Shown piece after piece: positions 24,644 through 33,565 of a stretch of 64,000 nucleotides of DNA (position 1 is the first letter of the stretch; every line of letters starts with the position of its first letter). The notes under the pieces were generated by a model. It searched no databases. It had not been told where the DNA came from and worked only from the letters and a program-made list of their open reading frames with translations. The position numbers and the translations under genes were made by a program. Source of the DNA: a bacterium (GTDB taxonomy: Bacteria > Verrucomicrobiota > Kiritimatiellia > CAIKKV01 > CAITUY01); contig JBAXWB010000022.1 in the NCBI GenBank assembly GCA_037128595.1, positions 1 through 64,000 of the forward strand. The letters run 5' to 3'.

Positions 24644-26797
24644 CTATCGAATGACGTAAACGCTCCCTGCGCCGCGGGCAAACCAGGCCCCTAACTGGGT
24701 TCGAACCGTGACATCATCGAGATAAGCGGCGCCCCGCCCGAAAAGAAGCAGTCGACTCATGAAATCGTTCGTCTGAACCATATGGAACCAGGATCCCGTC
24801 TGCGTTATCCCTCCTTGGGTCCATCCGACAGGATCCTCGATAGCCGCCCCTTCATTGATTCGAAGTTGGAACATGTGATTGGTATAATCCTGCGCCACCG
24901 TAATCCGGGTCCAACAGGAGGTATCAATCAGCGGGGCATTGGCCAGCGTCAGCCATTCATTCGTTGCGGGTATTCCCGTCATATTCCGGTGCCAGATCAC
25001 CACCTGCATGTTGGGGTCGATATACATCGAGAACTGGGCATTCGTCCGGATCCCCGCCGGTTCCGCTAGCGGCACCGGCATCATCAGGAGATCCACATAG
25101 ACACCCACGCCCGTTTCGCTATGGATCTCTGACTGAATGCTATCCTGCACGAGCAGGGTCTTGTTATGATTGGTCAGAATCGGAGGCGTCGTATGCGCCA
25201 TGTAAGTTGCCAGCTTGGCATTGACAACGGCATCGTTAGTCACCACCCCGGCATTAGCATAATAGTCGGCCGTCCAGGCATTCGTCCCCGCGAGCAGGAA
25301 CCCATCTGCATAGGACTCAAACGGTTCCTCATAGGGGACCGTGTTGACAAACGAAAGATCATCGACAAATACCACGCTTAAATCCGTTTTGGGATTACTC
25401 GCCACCTGGTCTGCATTCGCGCTAACAAACGCCCCCTGCAGGAAATCCAGCGTCAGATCATGAATGGTGTTCCCTGAGGCATGCGCACTGGCAATCCCGG
25501 TCAGCCTGACACTCACCTGGGTGGCGCTGATTCGTGTCAGCTCCAGGGTAAGTCCCAAAGGAAGATTAGAGACCGAATAGAGCCCGGTCAGATTGGAGAC
25601 AAACGCATCACCGGTCAGCGTAATCAGCAGCGGGCTCTGGTTGTTAATCGTGCCAAACGAAAGTTCATTGAAGGCCGAACGGTTGTAAGCCAGGCTGGGA
25701 GCATTATTAAAGGTGACCGAAAAGTTGGTGGTGGCACCCGTAATACTCGCCGCCGCCACACTGGCAAAGGCCGGATTCAAGAAGGATAATTCAAGGGCAC
25801 CCGTCGATTGACTGCTGGTATGGGGCGACGCGTGTCCTGTCAAGGCAAAGGTGACCTGGGTATTATTATTTCGAGTGAGTTGGGCCGTCAGCCCGGCAGG
25901 GACATTCGCCACGGCATAGTGCGTGTTGAGCACATAGGGACCTGCCGTAAAGGCATCACCCGTCAGACTAATGACATTCGTGTTACCAATGGTTCCATTG
26001 TTGGCCGCAGCCTCAGCAAAATTGGTTCCCGAGCAGGATAAGGCTGTAACCCCTTCGAAACTGATGCCAGCAGACAGCGTAATGTCATCCAGATAGTTCG
26101 TCCCTCCATCGCCGAATGTGATTTGCGACAAGATCCCATTCGTCTGAACCATATGGAACCAAGAGCCCGGCTGGCTCCCGCCTCCTGCCACATAACCGGC
26201 GGCATCCTCAATCGGGCTCCCATTAACTTTGATCTGGAACATCTGATTGGAATAGTCCTGAATCACGCCAATACGGGCCCAGACGCCGGTGTTAATCAAA
26301 GGACTTGCCACCAGGTCCAGCCATTCGTTCGTGGCGGGAGTGAGACGCTGATGCCAGATCACCACATGCTGATTGGTGTTAATGTACAGGGCGCAGTGAA
26401 GATTGGTTTTGGACAACGGGTTGATTTCACTCCATGTAGGCATCACCATGAAATCCAACGCCACCGTATCCCCTGCGGTATGCCGGATATCATTATCCAC
26501 GAGATCCGTGATTCGCAGTACATTCGTGTGGGAGGCATTGGGCAACGGATACGATCCGATGCCCGCATAGGTATTGGTCAGCGCGAACAGAACGGCCCCG
26601 GAATTGGTAATAAGTCCGGCACCCCATCGGCTCGAAGACCACCCATTGGTGTCCTGCAGGAAATAGCCGCTGGAATAGGATTCAAATGACTCTGTCCAAG
26701 GGACAGAATTGGTATGGGCCGCTGAAGCCCCCTCGACCGCCAGTCCGACACACAACAACCAGAACACGCCCGCCCAACTCTGTGATATATTTTTCAT
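24644..26797 (-). CDS. Secreted beta-rich protein with internally duplicated LamG-like modules
   Basis: The 717-residue product has a signal peptide (WAGVFWLLCVGLAVEGASA). Two related modules of about 220 residues flank the centre: PWTESFESYSSGYFLQDTNG near the N-terminus and PYEEPFESYADGFLLAGTNA near residue 480, each ending with a GSWFHMVQTN section and a YLDD(I/V)T strand. The pattern fits a concanavalin-like sandwich. Between them are two copies of a repeat of about 100 residues (ISLTGDAFTAGPY..., LITLTGDAFVSNL...). No catalytic motif is seen; a carbohydrate-binding or cell-surface role is likely. It follows the autotransporter-like gene by 39 bases in the same operon. The C-terminus lacks a recognisable anchor. 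Confidence 0.6.
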   Translation of the reverse strand: MKNISQSWAGVFWLLCVGLAVEGASAAHTNSVPWTESFESYSSGYFLQDTNGWSSSRWGAGLITNSGAVLFALTNTYAGIGSYPLPNASHTNVLRITDLVDNDIRHTAGDTVALDFMVMPTWSEINPLSKTNLHCALYINTNQHVVIWHQRLTPATNEWLDLVASPLINTGVWARIGVIQDYSNQMFQIKVNGSPIEDAAGYVAGGGSQPGSWFHMVQTNGILSQITFGDGGTNYLDDITLSAGISFEGVTALSCSGTNFAEAAANNGTIGNTNVISLTGDAFTAGPYVLNTHYAVANVPAGLTAQLTRNNNTQVTFALTGHASPHTSSQSTGALELSFLNPAFASVAAASITGATTNFSVTFNNAPSLAYNRSAFNELSFGTINNQSPLLITLTGDAFVSNLTGLYSVSNLPLGLTLELTRISATQVSVRLTGIASAHASGNTIHDLTLDFLQGAFVSANADQVASNPKTDLSVVFVDDLSFVNTVPYEEPFESYADGFLLAGTNAWTADYYANAGVVTNDAVVNAKLATYMAHTTPPILTNHNKTLLVQDSIQSEIHSETGVGVYVDLLMMPVPLAEPAGIRTNAQFSMYIDPNMQVVIWHRNMTGIPATNEWLTLANAPLIDTSCWTRITVAQDYTNHMFQLRINEGAAIEDPVGWTQGGITQTGSWFHMVQTNDFMSRLLLFGRGAAYLDDVTVRTQLGAWFARGAGSVYVIR

Positions 26798-26824
26798 GCC
26801 AACCCCCGCCTTGGTGACAACTTA

Positions 26825-26841
26825 AATGATCTCAGATCATT
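26825..26841. repeat. Short inverted repeat at operon junction
   Basis: AATGATC and GATCATT form a perfect 7-base stem with loop TCA. It overlaps the TGA stop of the upstream secreted protein gene and lies just before the next gene. There is no T-run, so it is not a typical intrinsic terminator; it might stabilise the upstream message or be incidental. Confidence 0.35.
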
Positions 26842-28627
26842 GGATTTCAAGTATAAATCCCATAACCCGGGGTCGGAGGACGAGGGTATTCCCGCCCTCA
26901 ACCAGCAACCGATGTGACAATGGACTCAACGCCCAATTGGCGGGTGAGCCGACAATACCGCCCGTGGCCGTAATCAACGTCACTACCTCATCACGCCCGA
27001 GGGGACTGCTCAGTGTAAAGGCAGCATTGGCCGGTAAAGACACACTCCCGCCAACGGTCACAGCATTGCCGACCGTATTCGAGGTCCAGGTGAGCACTGC
27101 CCCTTCGGATAGGGAAAGCGCACCCGTTATGGTAACGGCACTATCCGCCACCGTCATAGATCCCGCCTGGGTCAAGGCCCCCTCGATCCGTGCCGCCGTA
27201 TTCGAAAAAAGAATCGCGCCCCCGGCACCCACGGTCACATCACCTCCACGGTAACAGGTCTTGCCATTGATCATTTCCAGGCGATAATAGTTGGTGGCAC
27301 CCATCTCTGAATCAAAGGTATAGGCCTGGCCGGAGGACGCATTCGTCGCATTATTTAGCCGGAAGGTATTCAGTCCACCGGGAGTGAAGGTCATATTGGC
27401 TAACGACGTTCCACTCCAGTTGCCCTTAACATCCACATCCGGCACATCCCGAAAGGCAATGGCACCGCCATTGAGGGTAATCACGCTTGGCCCCGGCGAA
27501 ATTGAAGGGGTAGCCGTACTGAACTGGAAAACCCCGCCTGAATTGCTGATGACTTGGCTGGCGGAGTCGAGCACCAAGGTGTTGACATCCAGGATCCCGC
27601 CCGTAACCAAAAAGGTAACAGCGCCGCCAGTGCTATAGAAAGTCCCCACCTTGGACGCACTGATCTGTCCGCCCGCCATCGTCAGCTTGCCAGTTCCGCG
27701 CAACCAGATCTCGCTGGCGAGCCAGGATCCATTTGACACCACCACACCTGGCGTTGACCCATATATCTCAAAACGTGACGCATTACTCGTCACCAGTAGA
27801 CCGCCCGTCATCAAAAGGGAATGCACAACACCGTACTCACTCGTGCTATCAAAAGTGTTCGTGCCGCCGCTCAACGTCAGTAATGAACCCGATCCTTCTC
27901 CGCTCACAGTAAAGGCACTTCCCCTCCACTCCCCGCCTGAAACGGTCATAAAGCCCCGGCCCAAATTACCAACCTGTACAACAGAGCCTGTAGTCACGAG
28001 CAATCCACCAGTCATTACGACAGTTCCCGTGTAACCCGCACTATGACCAAAACTGATCTGGCCATAGAAACCTTCGCTTGGAATAGCCGACGCTTGAAAC
28101 GAGTTTGTCCCTCCGAACAGGTTAATTTTCCCGTTATTCAGAAAAACATTCCCGCACTGCCACCCCCCGCTTATAACAGTGATTTCGCCGCCTAACTCCA
28201 GATCGGCTTCGCTTTTGTTCGTGGCACTACCAAGATAACCGCCATCAAGTACAAGGTGGCCCCCAGTTCCCACGTACAATTGGCCCCAAGGGTATGGCTT
28301 ATGCAAACTCAACGTCGCATTATTGATAATGCGCAAGGTGTTGGTAGCACCACCTACCCCGGACAGGGCCAGAGTATACGCTTCCAAATTCCCCACTGGC
28401 GTAGCGTCACTAATCGTCACCGTCTTGCTCGATGCATTATTGATCGTCACAACGCTATCAACAGACGGTGCAATCGCAGGCGCCCAATTGGCACCATCCC
28501 CCCAATTCCCATCACTGGAATTGTTCCAAACGGGATTATCGGCGAGCGCCAACAGCGGAAGCATCATACCCCCCGCAATCAAGGTGAACAGTTTCGCAAG
28601 AACAGTGTTGATCTGGTTTGTTTTCAT
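26837..28627 (-). CDS. Secreted autotransporter-passenger-like beta-helix protein
   Basis: The 596-residue product begins with a signal peptide (LFTLIAGGMMLPLLALA) and DNPVWNNSSDGNWGDGANWA, the W-rich opening typical of autotransporter-associated beta-strand repeat proteins. The rest is a long series of short glycine-, serine- and threonine-rich strands (LTLSGGTNTF, VVMTGGLLVTTGS, LLMTGGLLVTSNAS) consistent with a right-handed beta-helix. No C-terminal beta-barrel translocator is present, and the C-terminus is not a clear sorting signal. It may be an adhesin or surface glycan-binding protein. GGGGATAACC precedes the ATG, and a perfect CTTATCACGATAAG box lies 77 bases upstream, so it heads an operon with the next secreted protein and perhaps the LacI gene. 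Confidence 0.65.
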   Translation of the reverse strand: MKTNQINTVLAKLFTLIAGGMMLPLLALADNPVWNNSSDGNWGDGANWAPAIAPSVDSVVTINNASSKTVTISDATPVGNLEAYTLALSGVGGATNTLRIINNATLSLHKPYPWGQLYVGTGGHLVLDGGYLGSATNKSEADLELGGEITVISGGWQCGNVFLNNGKINLFGGTNSFQASAIPSEGFYGQISFGHSAGYTGTVVMTGGLLVTTGSVVQVGNLGRGFMTVSGGEWRGSAFTVSGEGSGSLLTLSGGTNTFDSTSEYGVVHSLLMTGGLLVTSNASRFEIYGSTPGVVVSNGSWLASEIWLRGTGKLTMAGGQISASKVGTFYSTGGAVTFLVTGGILDVNTLVLDSASQVISNSGGVFQFSTATPSISPGPSVITLNGGAIAFRDVPDVDVKGNWSGTSLANMTFTPGGLNTFRLNNATNASSGQAYTFDSEMGATNYYRLEMINGKTCYRGGDVTVGAGGAILFSNTAARIEGALTQAGSMTVADSAVTITGALSLSEGAVLTWTSNTVGNAVTVGGSVSLPANAAFTLSSPLGRDEVVTLITATGGIVGSPANWALSPLSHRLLVEGGNTLVLRPRVMGFILEIQ

Positions 28628-28703
28628 GGTTATCCCCTATTCCAATATTAACTTTATGTCTCAATATTAACACGCCCCTCACAACTCGCATATCCGAAAT
28701 CTA

Positions 28704-28717
28704 CTTATCACGATAAG
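28704..28717. promoter_or_regulatory. Palindromic operator CTTATCACGATAAG, copy 2
   Basis: Identical to the copy at 23325, in the same orientation, 77 bases upstream of the beta-helix protein start. The gene-proximal flank resembles that of copy 1 (GAAAT next to the box, then ATAT, then the CACAA and CACC/CACG region), so the whole promoter seems duplicated. Confidence 0.75.
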
Positions 28718-28727
28718 CTCATTTAAA

Positions 28728-30260
28728 TCATTCCATTCCGAGTTCGAGAATCCCGCCTGAAGATTCCAGGAATATTGTAGCCCCATCATCTTGTGATTTG
28801 AGGATTCCTGCGGCAGTGATTCCATAATAGAATCCTCGATGAATATAGGCTATCCCACCCGCCTGGATCATTGGATTGTCAACATGTTCTTTCGGCAGGA
28901 CCAATCGACAAAGCGTTGTCGAAGCGTTAACAACCAGACTTTTCCCAGTAAAAACAAGGCTCACGCCTGTCCCTGAATCCAAAGTCAAAATATGTTGGGA
29001 CTCATCCGCGCTGACCGCCAGCCCGCTCCAGTCGAGCTTTTCCCAATGACCATTACGGTTCACTTCAAGATAAGCTGACGCATCCTCCTGATCTTTTCTC
29101 CAGAGAAAGCCCTCCACCAGCGGCAGGCTGTCAACCGTCATCGCCTTGTCGTCACAGGTCTTTTCCTGATATCGATCGACATAATCCGCCCGGAAAAGAT
29201 GTAAGTCGCGGATTTTCAACTGGTCCCCTTCAATGAGCACTCCGGCCCGGTAATACCGGCTACTGTACCAAAGCGACTTACGCGCTTTACCCTGGACATC
29301 GTTCTTCGCAAAGACGGCACAAGGAACAGTCTGGTGGAATGACTTCCTATACCAATCTGCAGCCTCTTTCATAGTGCCACAGATGATTTCGCCCCGGGCT
29401 CTCAGTTGACTGAAGTACTCAATCTGGAGTTCAAACCCCTTTTTCATCCAGGCCCAGCCGAAACTATTTTCCTGTCCTGTCTGGGCAAATGAATACTCAA
29501 AGGGAACATCGCCATACATGTTCCCGACAAACGACTCCAGCCAATCCCTCTGACAGCCATCTTTCCAGACCGGTTCCAGCGTGCAAACCTCCTGCCCGTT
29601 GCCACCAATCTTGCTGGCATATTGATCGATGGGACAGCTTCCCAACAACCTGAAGATGGGGACCGGGATCTGGGTTGCCTCCGAGGTCGCGGGAATATAG
29701 GCATTAACCTTGGAAGGATAATAGGCCCCATGCCAGAAGCCGCCCCACAGGGAATACCCATCCGTCCCCCATTGATCCCGGCAATTCGCACTCCCGGTAA
29801 CCCCGTATTTCCGATTCAGGTAATCCAGCGTCACGGCATCAATGTACCACGCCGCCACGGTGGCGGGGTAATACCCGAAGGCCTGATGGAAGACGTCCAT
29901 GGCCGCATCCGCCAATTTCAACCGGTCTTCTGGGGCATAGCCAACGGAGAGGGAGGCATTGGAATGAGAGTCCCAGTTCGCCCCGGGCCGTCCATTGTAC
30001 TTTACTCCAGCCTTCTCACAGTGGGCCCGGTTGATCTCGAACCAAACCCCCAACTCATGATCAGCGGGTTTGTTCTTTTTGAAATACTCCACATAGGGGC
30101 CCAGCAACATGGCATCCACCTGCATCAGCCAGGTCGCCGGCATGGCCAATTTCCGATGCAGGGCCATCTGCTCCCGGACCGGCTCAAAGAGATCCAGATC
30201 CGGGGTCCTGAAATCATCGTAACGGATAAAGTTGAGGAAATTCAGCCATTTCATCTTCAT
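28728..30260 (-). CDS. Uncharacterised protein, possible NodB-like or GH57-like barrel
   Basis: The 510-residue product is not assigned with confidence. It opens with FLNFIRYDDFRTPDLDLFEP, has GVWFEINRAHCEKAGVKYNG and a GYYPATVAAWYIDAVTLDYL section, then LWGGFWHGAYYPSKVNAYIP. This layout of an early Asp-Asp, a Trp/His stretch and a 'gate' helix recalls (beta/alpha)7 barrels of polysaccharide deacetylases and GH57-type enzymes. The C-terminal 180 residues look like beta-sandwich. No signal peptide is present, so it is probably cytoplasmic. AGGAC precedes the ATG. It is a single-gene unit with a perfect operator 61 bases upstream, which places it in the glycan regulon and supports a role on the same substrate. 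Confidence 0.5.
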   Translation of the reverse strand: MKMKWLNFLNFIRYDDFRTPDLDLFEPVREQMALHRKLAMPATWLMQVDAMLLGPYVEYFKKNKPADHELGVWFEINRAHCEKAGVKYNGRPGANWDSHSNASLSVGYAPEDRLKLADAAMDVFHQAFGYYPATVAAWYIDAVTLDYLNRKYGVTGSANCRDQWGTDGYSLWGGFWHGAYYPSKVNAYIPATSEATQIPVPIFRLLGSCPIDQYASKIGGNGQEVCTLEPVWKDGCQRDWLESFVGNMYGDVPFEYSFAQTGQENSFGWAWMKKGFELQIEYFSQLRARGEIICGTMKEAADWYRKSFHQTVPCAVFAKNDVQGKARKSLWYSSRYYRAGVLIEGDQLKIRDLHLFRADYVDRYQEKTCDDKAMTVDSLPLVEGFLWRKDQEDASAYLEVNRNGHWEKLDWSGLAVSADESQHILTLDSGTGVSLVFTGKSLVVNASTTLCRLVLPKEHVDNPMIQAGGIAYIHRGFYYGITAAGILKSQDDGATIFLESSGGILELGME

Positions 30261-30320
30261 GTTTTCGTCCTGTTTTCTAGCAGTGTATGAAAATGCTGAT
30301 ACGCAGCAACAGCACGGAAG

Positions 30321-30334
30321 CTTATCACGATAAG
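30321..30334. promoter_or_regulatory. Palindromic operator CTTATCACGATAAG, copy 3
   Basis: Identical 14-mer, 61 bases upstream of the uncharacterised 510-residue protein. Its flanks differ from copies 1 and 2, so conservation of the box itself is not just a recent duplication. Confidence 0.75.
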
Positions 30335-30449
30335 CGTTGGCTCAGGAAATCCAGGAGACAGCCTGACAGAGAATCGACTCCAGCAATAATGCGTGGGGCC
30401 CAATCTAACCGCTGGAAAGAATACGCTTAACCCCCGCTAACTTCCCCGG

Positions 30450-32345
30450 CTACTCCCATCGCCAGTGGTTCGCCTTCGGACTGCGCAACACCACCTGCAC
30501 CTCGGCATCAGGTTTTAAATCGAAATACAGCACCATGTGGGTTTCCCCGTCCACATTCTTCGCCAGGGTATAGGACCGGGCGGTTGTGCTGATCTCTCCG
30601 TGAGGAGTCTTGTAGTCGAGGGGCAAACCCCATAACGCAACCGCATACCCTGGGAAACTGGCCTGCGTCTTCATGATCAACTTGATCGACAATCCTGTGT
30701 CCTTGGTGAACTTCTGTGACCGAACGAGCATGACGTCCGGGGTTTCGACCGCCGTCATGAAGCTCCCCTTCTCGTTAGTCTGCTTCCGCGTGTAATCGAA
30801 CCACCAAATCGGATTGGGACATTCCCGTTCGAAGCGGATTTGTTTATCCTGATCCTCTATGAGAATATATTCACAGGACAGCGCATCCTTCAATGGAAGG
30901 AAGGCGACCTTGTCGGGAAGCACGGGTGTGGTCCGCATCTTGTGGACTGTCGAAATCCTCGTTCCCCACGGAATCTGGTCCGGGGTATAGAGTACGCCAT
31001 AATTATTCCATGCCCCCTGTGTCCATACGGCATCGTAGTGCAAATGCTTGGTCCTGGAGGAGAACACCGTTCGTGGCGTCACCTTGAAATGACGCCGGAA
31101 ATAATCCACCATATCAATGGAGCGGGTGAACGCCAGCTTGTACTTCTTCGTCAGTCCGAATGCCAGCAGGCGTTGATACTGTTCGCAAAATGCCGCCCGC
31201 TCCTGGCCGTCATCAACCGCATGGAAGCCGGGCTGGATCCAGTCCCCTACCGATTTTTCGGGGCCACTATATAGTGGGGTGACAAAAACTGGATGCCCAT
31301 TCATTTCGGCCAAGTTTCGAAACTCATCCATTCCGGCCATCATACACTGTTCAGTCCGGCTAAAACGCCCCTCCCCAGCGCTGTAATGCCAGTCCACCGG
31401 CCCAAGAAAATGAAAGGAGCCACAGAAGTCCCATTGATGGGAGACCACCTCGCCACCAGCCGCCTGGTTTACCCTCCGGGAATCATCCGGTGACGCATAA
31501 TAAAGAAATTCCGGCATGCCAATCCAGGGTGCACAATTCGCCTCCCAAAGCCCGCAGTGGTCATTGATCCCTATTTCGGCCAATGCCCGGGGATAACCGG
31601 GATCCTCTTTATGATTCACATCCACGCGGATGGAGCGGTGATCGAGTGAATCAGGCAGAAGCGCCCGGACTTTCGCCATCCCCGCTCCATACACCCGAAC
31701 CCGCTCCTCGTGGGTGGCAGAAGGCATATCCGGGAACGCCGGCACCACCAGCTCTCCAAACAGCCGGTTTTTCTCCAGTAATTTCCGTCCTACTTCATCA
31801 TCCTTGGAGAATTTATCGATCGGACACCGGTAATCCAACGGAATCCCCATGCCATTGAACGTCGGTGCCGGATCCAGATCAAAAAACGTGGCAAAAGAGA
31901 GCACCGTATAGGTGTCATCAATCACGGCAAAATAGCGGTAGTAGGTCTCTCCACCCGCTTTCCATGCAGCGATATAATTTCCCGCTTTTTCTGGGGTATA
32001 TGTAATGCCTGCCTGGCCGCCGGCAAACACAAGCGAGGGCTTCTGGAAGGGCAGACATTCCAGCCATTTAAGATCACCGCCCGGCTTGAACGCCAAACCA
32101 GGCTCACCCTGTTCAAGGTACTGCGGGTAGATCCTAAGGCCGCCACTCTCGATTCCCGGCGGTAGCCAGAACTTGAATTCAAGCGACTCCCCTGTTTTGA
32201 CCAGGCGGCTCGTAGTTGTCCACACCGGCACCCTGGGTTTTGTATTCACCGCACCCCCTCCTGTTGCATCACTTCCATCAACGCCACCAGCCCATAAAGA
32301 ACCACACACTTCCATCGCCAGGATCACTCCAGATATATTCCCCAC
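30450..32345 (-). CDS. Uncharacterised exported protein, Ig-like plus barrel domains
   Basis: The product of about 631 residues has a hydrophobic N-terminus (VILAMEVCGSLWAGG) consistent with a signal peptide, though the GTG start at 32345 leaves it short of positive charge; codons for KIKK lie just upstream in frame without a standard start. Residues about 40-150 look like an Ig-type strand set (VKTGESLEFKFWLPPG, ITYTPEKAGNYIAAWK). The middle part (DHRSIRVDVNHKEDP, HCGLWEANCAPWIGMPEFLY, QWDFCGSFHFLGPVDWHYSA) resembles a barrel with several Trp, Asp and Glu residues suited to a glycan site. No family is recognised. It follows the alcohol dehydrogenase gene by 8 bases and shares its promoter. 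Confidence 0.5.
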   Translation of the reverse strand: MGNISGVILAMEVCGSLWAGGVDGSDATGGGAVNTKPRVPVWTTTSRLVKTGESLEFKFWLPPGIESGGLRIYPQYLEQGEPGLAFKPGGDLKWLECLPFQKPSLVFAGGQAGITYTPEKAGNYIAAWKAGGETYYRYFAVIDDTYTVLSFATFFDLDPAPTFNGMGIPLDYRCPIDKFSKDDEVGRKLLEKNRLFGELVVPAFPDMPSATHEERVRVYGAGMAKVRALLPDSLDHRSIRVDVNHKEDPGYPRALAEIGINDHCGLWEANCAPWIGMPEFLYYASPDDSRRVNQAAGGEVVSHQWDFCGSFHFLGPVDWHYSAGEGRFSRTEQCMMAGMDEFRNLAEMNGHPVFVTPLYSGPEKSVGDWIQPGFHAVDDGQERAAFCEQYQRLLAFGLTKKYKLAFTRSIDMVDYFRRHFKVTPRTVFSSRTKHLHYDAVWTQGAWNNYGVLYTPDQIPWGTRISTVHKMRTTPVLPDKVAFLPLKDALSCEYILIEDQDKQIRFERECPNPIWWFDYTRKQTNEKGSFMTAVETPDVMLVRSQKFTKDTGLSIKLIMKTQASFPGYAVALWGLPLDYKTPHGEISTTARSYTLAKNVDGETHMVLYFDLKPDAEVQVVLRSPKANHWRWE

Positions 32346-32353
32346 AATTTTTT

Positions 32354-33508
32354 TTATTTTGCCTGGCGCAGGATTTCAGCAATTACCACGGATGCCAGCG
32401 GGGCATCCCCAAGGAGAATGTCACGCGTCTTCATCCGTTCAGACACACGTTGCGCGGCATCATCGGCATCAATCCCGTAGTCAGAAAGCCGAGTTTTCAT
32501 TCCCAGGGAATGGAAGAATCGTTCTGTTTTAATGATAGCAAGATCCGCGGCCGCCATATCAGTCGCCACATCACCCACTCCATAAACCCGGCGCGCCAAC
32601 TGTGCCAGTTTCACCTGCTTTTCGGATTTTGTCTGTCGCCAGAGGGACGGCAACACGATGGCCAGTGACTGGGCATGATCGATCCCGTAGAAGGCCGTTA
32701 ATTCATGACCGATGAGGTGTGACATCCAGTCCTGGGGTACCCCGCATCCGATCACCCTGTTCAACGCATGGGAGGCCGCCCACATGATATTCGCCCGACC
32801 ATCATAGCTGGAAGGGTTGACGAGAACCTTGGGGGCCTCCTCCAGAAGAGTCAACAATACCGCTTCCGCTTGGCGCGCCTGAAGCGGGGCATTGCACGGG
32901 GGCGCCACATACTGCTCCGTGACATGGATGAAGGCGTCCACAATCCCATTGACGGTCTGCCTCAGAGGGAGCGAATAGGTCGTCTCCGGATCCAGAATGG
33001 AAAACCGGGGAAAAACCATTGGGGAAGAAAAAAAGAGTTTTTGACGGGAGGAGGCCCTCGAAATCACCGATGCCTCATTCACTTCCGAACCGGTCGCCGG
33101 CAAGGTGAGCACACAGCCGATCGGTAAAGCCGATTTCACCTCACCCCCCTTGGCCAATATATCCCAGGGATCACCACGATATTCACAACCAGCCGCAATG
33201 TATTTTGACGCATCCAACACGGAGCCGCCACCGACTGCCAGCAAAAATCCAATTTTTGCATTACGGGCCATGTCGATGGCCCGCATACAGGTCTCATGTA
33301 ACGGATTGGGCTCAATACCACTAAATTCGCACCAGTTTTTTCCACACAGGGCACTTTTCACCTTGTCGTAAACTCCATTGGTCTTGATGGAGCCCCCGCC
33401 ATACAACAACATTATCCTGGTATCGTCAGGCAATAATTCCGCTAATCCAGCAATAGACCCGCTGCCAAATACGATCTTCACAGGATTGTAATAACTGAAA
33501 TTGTTCAT
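32354..33508 (-). CDS. Iron-containing alcohol dehydrogenase (YqhD/butanol dehydrogenase type)
   Basis: The 384-residue product belongs to the group III, iron- or zinc-dependent alcohol dehydrogenases. The start FSYYNPVKIVFGSGSIAGLA, LLYGGGSIKTNGVYD, the NAD(P)-binding LAVGGGSVLDASKYIA and TLPATGSEVNEASVI are typical. Metal ligands are in NGIVDAFIHVTEQY (Asp, His) and SHLIGHELTAFYGIDHAQS (two His). It reduces aldehydes or oxidises alcohols in the cytoplasm, for example lactaldehyde or glycolaldehyde from deoxysugar breakdown; that link is inference. AGGAG lies upstream of the ATG. A degenerate operator (CTTATCGCGAACGC) lies 41 bases upstream. Confidence 0.9.
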   Translation of the reverse strand: MNNFSYYNPVKIVFGSGSIAGLAELLPDDTRIMLLYGGGSIKTNGVYDKVKSALCGKNWCEFSGIEPNPLHETCMRAIDMARNAKIGFLLAVGGGSVLDASKYIAAGCEYRGDPWDILAKGGEVKSALPIGCVLTLPATGSEVNEASVISRASSRQKLFFSSPMVFPRFSILDPETTYSLPLRQTVNGIVDAFIHVTEQYVAPPCNAPLQARQAEAVLLTLLEEAPKVLVNPSSYDGRANIMWAASHALNRVIGCGVPQDWMSHLIGHELTAFYGIDHAQSLAIVLPSLWRQTKSEKQVKLAQLARRVYGVGDVATDMAAADLAIIKTERFFHSLGMKTRLSDYGIDADDAAQRVSERMKTRDILLGDAPLASVVIAEILRQAK

Positions 33509-33548
33509 AACCCCGAGGCTCCTAAAGGTGATTTTACTGATAGCCCAT

Positions 33549-33562
33549 CTTATCGCGAACGC
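33549..33562. promoter_or_regulatory. Degenerate operator, left half-site conserved
   Basis: CTTATCGCGAACGC keeps the CTTATC half-site and the following C/G position of the regulon box but has lost GATAAG. It lies 41 bases upstream of the alcohol dehydrogenase operon, the same distance range as the perfect boxes. It may be a weak site. Confidence 0.35.
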
Positions 33563-33565
33563 TTG

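Noticed and set aside
24717-24725. GATAAG at about 24719 as a further regulon half-site
   Set aside because: It lies inside a coding region without the partner half-site.
26825-26841. AATGATC/GATCATT hairpin as intrinsic terminator
   Set aside because: The stem is AT-rich and lacks a T-run, and the next gene follows closely as if co-transcribed.
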